Source: Aphrophora alni (Eukaryota > Arthropoda > Insecta > Hemiptera > Aphrophoridae). Taken from it: 64,000 nucleotides of DNA. A model generated the notes under the pieces. It did not search any database. It saw only the letters and a program-made list of their open reading frames with translations, and was not told where the DNA came from. Where the stretch lies: positions 94,024,511 through 94,088,510 of the forward strand of contig OY740770.1 of assembly GCA_963513935.1 (NCBI GenBank), in the 5' to 3' direction. Shown here one piece after another: positions 1 to 61,812 of the stretch; the stretch's first letter is position 1; the number at the start of each line of letters is the position of its first letter. The position numbers were made by a program, and so were the translations under genes.

Positions 1-939
1 AACCAACTCATAATTTGGACAAAATGCTTTTACCTATGTGGGCTAAAAGACTATACATTGTGACTATTGTCCAACCTAATGTAACCTAAGGCTCACAGCA
101 CGTTATGGACATAATAATTATGCGTTTTGAGTAAGGTCTAATCTAAACTAATGTTGACAACACTTTGTGGACAAAAGCAATAATTCTCACTACTCGTCAT
201 GGATAAAATACGTGATCTAAGTATTGTCTAAACTGATAATCACAGCACGTTGTAGACAAAGTTGACAGGTTATTTGTGTTTTTCAAAGCGCAATAGCCAA
301 AATAAAATATATCCCGAAGAATTTATAGACATGAGGGCACTGACATGTCGCGCATTTGTCAACATTCGGGTCACGGAAGAATTATGCAACTCCGGATATA
401 ATACATACGAGTACATTAGAGTATAGTTAAAACACCTGAAAACACCTAATTTTGCACTACGACATTGTGACAATTTAAAATTTGTGATTTTGTTTCACTC
501 AGAACTGTAAATTTCAAAAAACATGAAACAATTTTATAATTCTGCGCAAAGGGCTTAAAGTTTAGAATTTTGTGAAATTAGAATAAAAACTTATTATTTA
601 TTACTTTAGAAGATTATAAAGTGTTTCTAGTTCATTCAAACTGCGTATAAGGTTAGTTTTGCAAAACAAATAGCTACTTTTGTTATACATATATAAGACA
701 ATTAATTATGTTTAGTTATTAATTGTTATATTTCAACGTATTTTGTGTGTCTATATAAAATACAGTGTGCTTGTAGGCGATTCCGTGGAATGTTTCTGCA
801 GAGTTTATTTCCGACTTTATTCAGCCGAAAATAAGCACAGTAAACTCTGTATATTATTTTTAAATTACTTAAATTACACACTCCGTGGCAATCTAATGTG
901 ATATGTATATTATTATTTCATGAAACTCGTTTCTTCCAG
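1..939 (+). other. Partial intron upstream of the first visible exon
   Basis: Right-hand part of an intron splitting Ig3. No Ig-like exon is seen, so a counterpart of the alternative Ig3 first-half exons of Dscam1 is not in this stretch. Positions 1-260 hold degenerate repeats built on GGACA-like cores (see findings). The rest is AT-rich. A pyrimidine tract leads into the acceptor AG at 938-939. Confidence 0.7.
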
Positions 940-51052
<50,113 letters not shown>

Positions 51053-53180
51053 CCGTGCCTTCTCCCGATCCTCTCCATCTTCTCTCCTTCCCCATAAAAG
51101 GGCTGTCTGTAAATTAACTTCGTATGTACAAATATATATGTTAATGTTAATTTGTTTAAATTAGATGTAAGAATATTTATATCACAAATTTGTTTAAAAA
51201 TATTAAAAGGATACAAAATTTTACTATTTATAAATTTTAATGAAATAATTTTATAATTTAAGCAAAAAATGAAGTTTTAATGTTACAAAATACAATTTAT
51301 AGAAAGGATTAAATTGTAATGGAATGTGAAATATGTGTTAAAACAAGATTGACGATATGTAGATATATATAAATATAAACTTGAGCTTGGCTTGAGAGAA
51401 ACGTAATATTAGGAAATGATTAAACGTACACATATGCACGCAAGGTCATTGGTGAATATGAAATATAGACACGCCCCTTACTGGATACTATAAATGTTAC
51501 CTCTAACCTCTCTCTGATTTAGTTATAATTTTGCTTTGTAACTGTCACTGATGATGACGACATTGTCGTTGAAACGCGTCTGAAATAAAATGTATATCAT
51601 TGTGAGAATAATCATTTCCTAATATGATATCTAGATAGTTATTTTATTTTAAAGGTATTATTAATAATGCAATGTTGATATTCCTTTTGGTGGTTTTGGC
51701 ATTGGGAAAAAAACGTAGTGCTTTTGTGTTCATAAAAAATATTATGCACAAAGAGAGAAACTAGTCCCTGATTTAAGTTGTCTAAAACAAGTTATATATT
51801 TTTTAAATTTGTAACATGGACCTGGAAAATTATAAATAGGAACATATAAACGTACTGGAAAGTATAAAATGAGATAGTAACTTTCATACCACAGTACCAT
51901 AATACCAATATACTCCAATTTAAAAACGACCAAATCTTTCACATTTTATTAAAATTAATATTGTAAAACATAGTTTTAGACGACTTTAAAGTTTATCATT
52001 TAACCAAATATAAAAATGTTCTTTAAGTATAATATTTGGCATACTTAAACATTTATTATTACTTCAATCAATAATAAAAATAATAAAATTTTAAATTACA
52101 CCTTTTGTTGTTTTGTTTGAATTTTGTAGCATAATTCACTTTAATAATCCAAAAAAAATTAAAAAAATAACCTCAGACGAAAAATAAGTGCAAAATAATG
52201 AGTGCATTTTTTAATTTGCATATCATCAATAAAGAGTGGATTAACTGTTATCATACTTATATATCATTATAATTATAATTATATCTGTAAAATGAAACTC
52301 TGAAACTGAGTCTTCCTTGTACGGTTGTATTATTAGTTTAAGTTACATTAAAAATATAATTAATATATAAGTATTGTCTAAAATAAATATTAGAGTTGGT
52401 TTTTAGACAAAACAATTGATTGTTAATGTATATTTACAGACAGCCAAAACAACTGAGTTGAAATTGAATGGCATTGTACAAAGAGACTGCGAAGAAATTT
52501 ATGTTCAAGGACTATCTCAGGATTTTACCCGAATCAATTTTAAATTTTAATCATATGTGCCTCAATATAATGGTGGCATGATATATACAGAGGAGGAATC
52601 TATCTAACAATAGTAATTATTAATTGTAATAAAACAGCCAAGTACACGCTCCGGGTCTAGGAAGTTTTATATTATGTTTTCCACTTTACCCACGATAGTC
52701 GATCACACACTGAAATTTAAATACAGGCAGATTTTAACCTCCTCAAAATTGTCACTGCCAAATACAGTATAATAATATAGTTTTTTAAAGCGATTACAAT
52801 ATGTCTTAAAGACCATTGGTATGTAATAATTTCTCTTTTAGCATGAGTCTCTTTGAAATTGATTGTTGGTATAGATACAAATTACATATTTCATTTACAG
52901 TGCTTATTGCATGGAGTCAAAGACATATGGTACAATACCCATCCATACATTTTTGCCTCTACTGGATTTAGTTTACGGTACAACCAATAAATTACAGAAT
53001 AAATGTAGATATATAAATGTCAATCATTTCTTTACTATTAATTAACATAACTGTGGTTTTGTTTTCATTTCAACCACCTGATCGTTGCTGTGCAAAATGT
53101 ATATTTCGATTCAAAAACTGTGCAGTTAGTACCTAATAATAATGGACTGTTTGTTTTGTTAATATTTATGGAATAAAGAT
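51053..53180 (+). other. Probable 3' UTR and downstream flank
   Basis: No coding frame follows the stop. AATAAA hexamers occur at 51584-51589, 52382-52387, 52986-52991 and 53172-53177. The last one is followed by a T/GT-rich stretch (GTGTTTTATTTCT), the best polyadenylation context by eye. The first lies inside the 220-bp inverted-repeat unit. The true transcript end is not known. Confidence 0.4.
51406..51625. repeat. 220-bp inverted-repeat unit with hammerhead-like core
   Basis: ATATTAGGAAATGATTA at 51406-51422 has its exact reverse complement at 51609-51625. Inside, at 51550-51583, is CTGATGA, a stem-forming ACGAC-ATT-GTCGT, GAAAC, and then GTC, the order of conserved parts in a hammerhead ribozyme. 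Then follows AATAAA. It could be a small non-autonomous retroelement or a Penelope-type end piece. It sits about 350 bp past the Dscam stop. Confidence 0.6.
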
Positions 53181-55882
53181 ATTATGTTTAGTTAAAAAAA
53201 GTGTTTTATTTCTCGTAATTATAAATACCAATTAGTATCTGAGTATACAACTCTTACTCCTTCGTATCCTGGTTACGTCGATAAATCACAAGTAGAAATC
53301 TACTTAGAGCTGGTATCCCTCCTGGTGGTACGAGATCAGAACTCTAAATTGAGATGAAAAGAAATTCTTCGGGTAGAATATAATCTATCAATGTCGCCTG
53401 TATAAACAGCAGTAGATTTTTCTTGTTGGTTAAAGGTAAAAATATTTATGCCATCAGTGTTTTATTAAAAATAAAATAAAGAAATAGCCTTGGTTCTTGA
53501 ATACTCTAATATCATCACGATAAGATAAAAAAGAGTTGATCAAGATAGATCTGATATAAAATATTTAAAAGTAAAATTAATATTACTCGTTTACAATTTA
53601 CAAATATAATTGACTTTTACATTCAAATTACATAGTTAGAAACTATTATTATGATTAGTAAATATTGATATCAAATATGAATATACTTTATTCATCAACA
53701 TTAATTGTTGAACTAAAATATTTTCATGCATTAAAAGTGGTGCTACTCATTTTATATAAGCTACACGTAATGCACAGTTTCAAATTTTGATTTTAATAAT
53801 TTTAAAATAGTCTTCATTTACTTTAAATAAGACCATATCATTTCTTTACACGTCATCTTAGAAACTTGGTTGTTATATAATGGATAATACGCGTATATAT
53901 TAACTGGCAACCTTGCTTCACTTTTTATGAAACCTAGGATAACATTTTTATACAAGCTGTATTACATATTGGGTAATTCACTATCATCTCATTAGTCGAT
54001 TCGGCCTCCAGTTTACGTTAGACAACAAAACTATTAATATGGTTCAGCTTCTCAATAATTTTCTTTATTCGTCAAAATTAGTGGACATTTTGAACTTACT
54101 GCCTATTTTAAATTTTAATTTTTGCTTACGTAAGAGAAATTCTATGGTTTCTATATATTTAAACAAAATTAATAATTTAAAAAGTATCACTACCATTTAA
54201 ATACTTTTTTAACACACTTGATAGGAAGTTGTTTATTTAATTTGTGCACCAATATGTCCCTAGTAAGGTCATAAATCATGGTATAATGTTATTCAATATT
54301 ACGTTTCATTTCATATTTAGATTTTACTTTATAAAAAAACTTAATGAAAATTTAAAAAAAATTTTCGAGAAAAGAAGATATAAAATCTAATCAATATGTT
54401 TGTAAACCACTTAAATAAATAACTTTTAAAACTTTAAAGAAAAAGTAATTTTTCAAAGGCGTTAAAATTTAAATTTAGGTTGATCAATATTCCAGAAAAG
54501 GGTGGGATTTTCCCTTTTACTTCATTATTTTTACAAACCTATTAGTCACAGTCGATTTAAAAAAAAGGATCGTTTAAAGCAGAGTTACTAATGATGCTAG
54601 TGAAGTTTTTTCGTTGGTTGTTAATTTTCAATCGATAATACTTTCACATTGGCAGAGCGGGTGTATCCATCTACATTAGAATATTGTGGTGTTGACCAAG
54701 AAACATTAAATAAGGCATGCAAGTTACAGAAACCTTAGCTTATATTTTAAGAATAAACAAATAAACATAGGGTCTCATTTACGATGTGTATTGTGAAAAG
54801 AGCGTTAGGATTGTTAATTCCAATCTAGTTTTAAGAAGAACTACTTTGTAAATGGAAATTCGTGTTATATAGTGTTTATAATTTGTTTGGTTGGGTTTTT
54901 GTTTGTGGGCTTATAGGTGTAAAATCGAATATAGCTGAAAATGCTTAGGCTAAATTTGGTCAAAAATAAAAATAATTTTACACACAATTTTAGATATATT
55001 GTTTAGCCTCCAGATTATTTGATGATTGCTAGGGTTTTCTTTATAGGCCTAACTCGACGAGACCACTGCACGCGAATATTTGTGCTCGCTTCGTTCACAA
55101 TTTGTGAAATAATCAATCGTAAACTTAATTTTAGTTAAAATATTTTACTTACGCTTAAATAGTAGTAATTTACTATTACACAAACTGTAAAAACATGCAC
55201 TTGATTTAATTATAGCTTGTAAAGGGCCTACTGGGCGATGTATTTTTTGTAAACTTTGGGTCATTCAAACTGAATAATTTGGTCTCAGAAATTAACCATC
55301 ATAATAAGGTTTTAAACATATACTGAGCCTATATTTTAAAGGTTCCATCATTGAATAAATTAGAGTTTAAAGTTAGTAGACAACCAAATTAATGCCATTT
55401 TAGTAAGTTGTGTATATTTAGTTGATTCAGCTAGACCCTTAGGTAATAGTTTTAGCTTGAAACTAACAGCTAGCATTCGAATGTCAATTTTTTAAATTAT
55501 ATTATAAGATTTACTGAGTAGTTATTATTGTGATCATTTTTAAACGACAACACGATGACGAAAATATATTGAGGAAATTTAGGGTAAATCTGCCAAAAGA
55601 GAGCCTAAATTTGATTTAGTTACACAACAAAGTTAGAATTTCAAAGTATATAAAAAGACATCAGTAAAGATTATCTATCAAAGGGAACAGAAGAAGTACC
55701 GATATACGCTATGGTACCTACAAATCCTAAGTTACAAGATGGAAAAGGTGAAATTTTTAGGCAGATTTATTGGGTAGCGATTAAGTAGGCCTAAGCGATT
55801 TCAGTAGTGTAAAATGTATTGCGTAAGAAATGAAAATTGATTGTCAAATATATATCTTGGTTTCCATCAAATGCTCAACTAG
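53181..55882. other. Gene-free AT-rich stretch
   Basis: No domain-like frame, RNA gene or transposon relic recognised. Two TAGGCCTA octamers occur at 55044 and 55786. Confidence 0.6.
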
Positions 55883-56038
55883 TGGATAGATAAGGAGAAA
55901 TTACTTCCTATGAAACCGGATGTTGTGACTGTGGAAGAGCTGAATGAGTCTCCTGAAGCGGTCAGGGAAAAGGTTCTGGGTGGCCAAATGTTTATCGAAA
56001 GCAAGTTGCATGAGCTTTCCGTGTTCAACTTTGACTAA
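55883..56038 (+). CDS. Orphan terminal-exon-like frame (51 residues)
   Basis: Directly after an AG at 55881-55882 an open frame runs WIDKEKLLPMKPDVVTVEEL, NESPEAVREKVLGGQMFIES, KLHELSVFNFD and stops at TAA. Base and codon composition are clearly protein-like against AT-rich surroundings. AATAAA lies 128 bp past the stop (56166-56171). An in-frame stop immediately precedes the AG, as expected of a splice acceptor, though the pyrimidine tract is poor. It is either the last exon of another gene, whose other exons are not visible, or a truncated processed pseudogene. The protein family is not recognised. Confidence 0.35.
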   Translation, partial: WIDKEKLLPMKPDVVTVEELNESPEAVREKVLGGQMFIESKLHELSVFNFD

Positions 56039-56824
56039 CACCTACCGGAAGGATAGAAGTTTACACATCACCTTCGATTGATACCCGATAATATTAGATC
56101 TATTGTCTGAAGATCCTTGAATTCCGGATAAACCAATGTAGTGTTCAATTTATTGTTCAAATTCCAATAAAGAAATATACGTTTTCTCCTAAAATTATCA
56201 GTCGAAATAGTCTTTTGAAAAATCTTCTAAATTTCACTACTATCCACAAAATTTGTTTCAAACAATAATGTAACATTTCAACATACTATGATATTGCAAT
56301 AATTATATTTCACCCAACCAATGAGCTTACCAATCAAGTGGGAAAAAGAAAAACTGGACTCCAAAGTTTACGATTGTTTTATTTAAGATTGTTATAATAT
56401 TGGTCGACATTATTGATTTGAAACGTAAATCATTGCAAGAGGGATACCTGCCGTACAAGCTAATTTTAAAAAAAATTAATAATGACAAACTAATTTGTAC
56501 ATAAGGTATATTTTATGTTGTCGACTGAAATATCAGATTAAATGATATCAGAACAGCCAATGTCCATATACATTGCAATAATAAATTATTTAAATTCCAC
56601 TGGTTTAAGTGAAATTATTTTCATTAATAATAAGTTAATTTGTTATAAATGTTTTAATGTCAAAAATTATTATAATATATTGATTGCCAGAGATAGAAAA
56701 CCATAGTCAAAGCTAACACGAAACGTACCTGACTTCTCAAATTTGATGATACATATATCAACACATCTCTATAGCTAATAAAAATTTCGTGAACAAATTA
56801 TGATAATATATGTATTATCAAAAC

Positions 56825-56985
56825 CCTATTGTCCTCTATTTATGAAAACATTACAGCTAAAATATTGAAATAAAAAACTGTGTTTTCAGTTCTGGAGGTA
56901 TCCCCCTACTTTCCTCTAATTATGAAAATATTACAGTTAAAATTTTGAAATAAAAAAAACTGTGTTTTCCGTTCAGTAGGTATCC
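56825..56985. repeat. Diverged tandem duplication, 80-bp unit x 2
   Basis: Unit 1 (56825-56904) and unit 2 (56905-56985) align from end to end: CCTATTGTCCTCTATTTATG against CCTACTTTCCTCTAATTATG at the start, and GGAGGTATCC against AGTAGGTATCC at the end, with a TGAAATAAAAAACTGTGTTTT-like core in both (one copy has two extra A). A handful of substitutions shows it is not recent. Confidence 0.85.
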
Positions 56986-58278
56986 GTGCTTAGGACCAGC
57001 CACCTCCTCTCATTGTACCTACGACGCGTTGATGCTATGTGATTATTAGACCGATCATTTTGGTAAAATATTTGGGACGTCTTATGGTAGAGAGTCGAAC
57101 TAGTTTTTTAACTATTTATCCTCAACCCTACGAAACAAACATCAGGGCGACGCTCTCCTGTCTTCTCGTAGAAATCCAATTAAAGATGACACAAACAAAT
57201 ATACTCAAAAGTTATCAATGTCTTTGCGTTTTCTAGCCACTTTCCAAATTAGCAATTATTTTTAAAATACTTTTCTTTTTTATCCCCATGGTTGTGGAAA
57301 TTTATTGACACTTTTTACACGTGCAATAGTCCTTATGCGAGCCTATTGTATTGTATCCTCGTATTGTAGCCTAATATATACCTTTTTATTTTTTCAAACA
57401 AATTTAGTAGGCTTAAACCTAATAAAGCACAAATATTCGTTTTATATCTAATTTATTGAAAGATTATCAGGTTAATAATTACTTTCCTTAAAGTTGAGTT
57501 AGCTGTTAAACAGTAGCAGTTAAGTTGTCGATAAAAAAAAGTCTTACTATTTTGTATAATCTGTCCAAAAATTTAATTTCAGATGAAAAATATAATATTT
57601 CTGTTACAATAATATAGACCTTTAAAAATCTGAAGCGAAATCCATAAGATTATTATAAAACATGATGTACACGCACGGATTAATTGGTTGTTTAACATTA
57701 TCTCTGAATATATAAATACATTTTGTTTTGTGCGATTACTGCTCGCAGTCACTGTTTAGGCGATTACAAGCTTTAACCTATGGTTCAGGAGTTGTCGAAA
57801 GATATTATATTCTTTAAAATTATTAGAGTTTATGTATTAGAAATTATTAGTATTATAAAAATACGTATACCCAAATATTGCTAGAATTAACTTGCATTAA
57901 AATAATTATATTTAATTCAAGTTATAAGATATTTTAATTACAAAGCGTGGTATAAGGGAAAAATAATTAGTTTAGTGGAAATGATAAGTTTTATTCTCCT
58001 TTATTTCGAGCATTTAATCAGTAAAGTCATAAATGGAGACATCGCTAAACGTCTGACAATGAATTGAAGGAAGGTGAGTGGAATAAGACTGGATTAAAGG
58101 TGCATTGCTTCTCTGGCAGTAGGCCTACATCCGTTTACAGCTACAACTTTGGTGGCTAGAGCGTATTCTATGTAAACACATTCCGAACTAATAAACACTC
58201 TACCCATATAGTAAAGATTTTGAAACAAATTTAACAAAATGCTATATTAGTCAAATACAATCCAAACTGCACTTATCT

Positions 58279-58299
58279 AAAACCGAGGTCCTCGGTTTT
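58279..58299. repeat. Short palindrome
   Basis: AAAACCGAGG, one T, CCTCGGTTTT: 10-bp perfect arms. No gene adjoins it, and its role is unknown. Confidence 0.8.
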
Positions 58300-59996
58300 C
58301 CACAAGATCTCGATTCTGCAATTATTGGTTTTTAAATTTTTTATTGAAAGAACATTGTGACGGGTATCTGGGAAAGTAGGTAATGCCAGAAAATGTCTAC
58401 AGGAACTTATTCTTAGTTTAGATGTGGGAAACCACTTAATCAATTTTGGAAACATATTTTTGCAACACTCTGTATAATTTTGTTTTTCTGTAAATAAAAG
58501 TCCATTTAGTTTTAAAATAGTATATTTGCCTTTAATATCTGTTCTTGTAAATCACATTTTCATATATAGACGGTACGCATACCGCACTAAATAGTATGAT
58601 ATTATGTACCGTACGTAATGTTTGCAAATACTGATGAATCCTTAACATATCAAAATAATAAACAAAAACAATGAGATTGTCTTTCTTACCAGCTTTAAAT
58701 TTTAAACGAACTAACATTTCTGTAAAGTCAAATAAAAAAATTATAAGTCGCAATATTTAAAGAAAATAGAACACAACTATTTCATGATCCTATTGTTGTA
58801 TTTAACTATGAGAAGGTATTTAACAACAATGTTGAATCACGTTGCAGTGTCCATATGCATAATTCCCATAGATGGCCATTATTCGGTTACAGATAAACCG
58901 GTTGAACGTGATATTAGTCATCTATCGATGCGTTATAAATAGATTGCATTGTAATATGCTTTATAGAGCGGAAGGAGAATCTGTTGTGGATTAGGCCATA
59001 CTGTATTATGCACATCCACTATTGTAAAGGAGAGAAATTTATATAACAACCGTGTACATTGGAAAATGAATTTACCATATTCAATCATTATTAAACTATG
59101 TATCCAGATAATAGGAGGAATTAAATTAACTTCTAAATCCCTCTTTGTGTTTTAAAAACGTTTAAGTGACCATCATTTTCAAATCCATAAATGCAATAAG
59201 AGATTTAAATTAATTTATACTATTCAGTAACAACCGTTTTCATCCATACAAGACCATATATTACTGCTTTTTTGTAATACATTAGTGGCATTAAATTAAA
59301 TAATAAAAGATTCAAAAATATTACATAAATTTTCTCATACATCTTAGACAAAAAAAACAATTTTTATCAAAAAATAACGTTGATCGCTTTCTCTCCAAAA
59401 CTCTCTCCAAAGAAAATCGGACATTTCTTGATAACAAGTTTCCTCCATGTATTTCTTACGCTAGTTATGTTATCTTAGAAAGATCTCCTCGTATACAAAT
59501 TGTTTAATTTAGTATTTGAAGTTTTAATAATGGTGGTTAAGATACGATTATTATTATTATTACTATTATTATTATTATTTTTTTTTAATTGCGATGCAGT
59601 ACGTTTTTAATTAAAAAAATCTTCACGCTTAAAAAAAGCTTTAACGAAATCTATACAGCCGATTTTGAAATATTACGTATTTTACAGTACTATATTGCCC
59701 ATGTAATGTTTTAATTAACAACTCATAAACTAAAATTTGTTGGGTGATGACAACTAAAATGTTTTCTTTGCTACATTTTTAGAAAAGTTAATGACACTTG
59801 TTAAACTGAAATTTGAGAAAATTGGATTGTTTATTTTGATTTTATATAAACTAGCCTACTCATACATTTTTACTAAAATTAATAATTTAAAATGACTCGT
59901 TTGGGATAAACGAAACGGACAATAGACAACAGCCAGACATTATTCAAAATCTACATTTTTTGGTTCAGATAATTTCAATACGTATATTTGAGCAAT

Positions 59997-60000
<4 letters not shown>

Positions 60001-60056
<56 letters not shown>
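60001..60056. repeat. (TA)n microsatellite
   Basis: About 28 TA units. Confidence 0.97.
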
Positions 60057-60059
<3 letters not shown>

Positions 60060-61721
60060 AAATAAATATTTCAAGTTAATATTAAGACATTAAGATTTTT
60101 TAATGATATATAAGATAGAATTTTTTATTTATTTTTATAAGTTCTCTACAGTTGTTTTAGATTTCTATTTCGTACCTATGCACATTGAGCTAAAAATTAT
60201 ATTCAAATGTACTAAAACTGTTTCATACTGATTTGTAGCATATATGTAGAACTACAAATTTAGAATAGGTAAAAAAAGATTTTGAACAAAATCAATCCAA
60301 CAATTCATGATGTGGTATGCAAAAGATACTTGTTAGAGACTTTGAATCTAAAAACAGGATATATCAATAAAAATCATATATTATTTTGTGCTCAAAATAC
60401 CTTCTGTATAAGAGTATTCAATGACTGACAACAAACTTCTGAAATATTCGAAATAACTCATTTTTTTCCTACAAATCAAAAGTAAAATTCGCTTTTACGT
60501 TTGCTTTCCTGTGTTTGGTAATCTATTCTTGGAATTATTCCAAAAAGTACAACCGTTAGACCGGAGTTTTTGGCAGTTATAATAAATGTATTTGTGATCC
60601 CAGATATATCTTTCACAGCCAAAATAAATGAATAAATTACCTGCACTCTACAAGTTAGAAAATATTGCTTTTCTATGCAAGTTTATTCGACGGATTTCGT
60701 CAGAAATAAATAGGTTTGTTTGAAAGTATGATATGTTCAATTTACTTTTGTTATAATTTTGGTATTTTGAAATTTTTCATGGTTTCATGTAATTAAAAAA
60801 AAAGAAAAAAGTTTCCTCTATTACAAAAAAGCAGATATTTCCGCTAATTTTATAAATATAGAGGAAGTTACATATTGCTTATCACTCCATTTATAAACAT
60901 ATAAAACTCATTAAGTATCAGGAAAATAATAATAAATGTCACATTTCAAATCAGTATCCATAAATGTTTTTTGAAAGAAAGTTAAAGTGATTTAAAATTA
61001 ATCAGGAATAAATATATTAAATATTATTACTTATTTTAATGAATTAATAATACTAATACAAAATTATTTAGGTATCAATATTAAAATTTATTAGATAAAA
61101 GATTAAATAATTAGCTGCTTTGGGTTAATTCTTTTATTGATTTACTATCAGGTTCCTGAATTTGCAAAAAGAATAAAAATGGGAATAATTACAAATCTTG
61201 GGAAATGATCAAATCCTTAATAACACAAAAATATAAAGAGAAACATTTATGGACACTGCTTAATGGTCGTGTGAGAAAGTTTGTGCAATATTTGTGTCCT
61301 ACACCTATTTATTGTTCTCACCCTATTGATTTATATTATTTGTTCATTATTTTCTACCTATTGTTTTCTCCATTTGGTTATTACCATTTAAAGTTTGAAG
61401 ACGTTTGAACGCAAAACCTTCACCTAATACCGCAACTAATCATGCAATACACTTGGGTCAACAGTAGCCCAAATTGTATAGTAAGGTATTGGTGAGAGAG
61501 CTTAGTTTTTGGACACCCGTTATATATATATATATACGGTTGTTCAAAAAGTGTGGAAACAGTGAAATATCTCGAGAAATACACATCTGATCAACAAAAT
61601 AAAATAATACGTGTTTAATATTTTTTTTAAATCTATTCAACGACACTAAACACGATCTCCACCCCCTGGAGTTGAAGGGGGGGCATTCAAATCATAAATG
61701 GATATACCATTTTTATTGTAG

Positions 61722-61722
<1 letters not shown>

Positions 61723-61809
<87 letters not shown>
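61723..61809. repeat. (TA)n microsatellite with one TG interruption
   Basis: About 43 TA units with a single TATGTATA interruption near 61755. Source of an antisense Ile-Tyr repeat frame. Confidence 0.97.

Positions 61810-61812
<3 letters not shown>

Larger units (their letters stand above)
56039..60000. other. Gene-free AT-rich stretch
   Basis: Contains the 80-bp tandem duplication (56825-56985) and a near-perfect palindrome (58279-58299). Frames at 57039-57236, 58273-58455 and 58532-58753 have no recognisable domain. Confidence 0.6.

Noticed and set aside
51584..51589. AATAAA as the Dscam polyadenylation signal
   Set aside because: It belongs to the inverted-repeat unit, and several later AATAAA sites exist; the signal cannot be decided from sequence.
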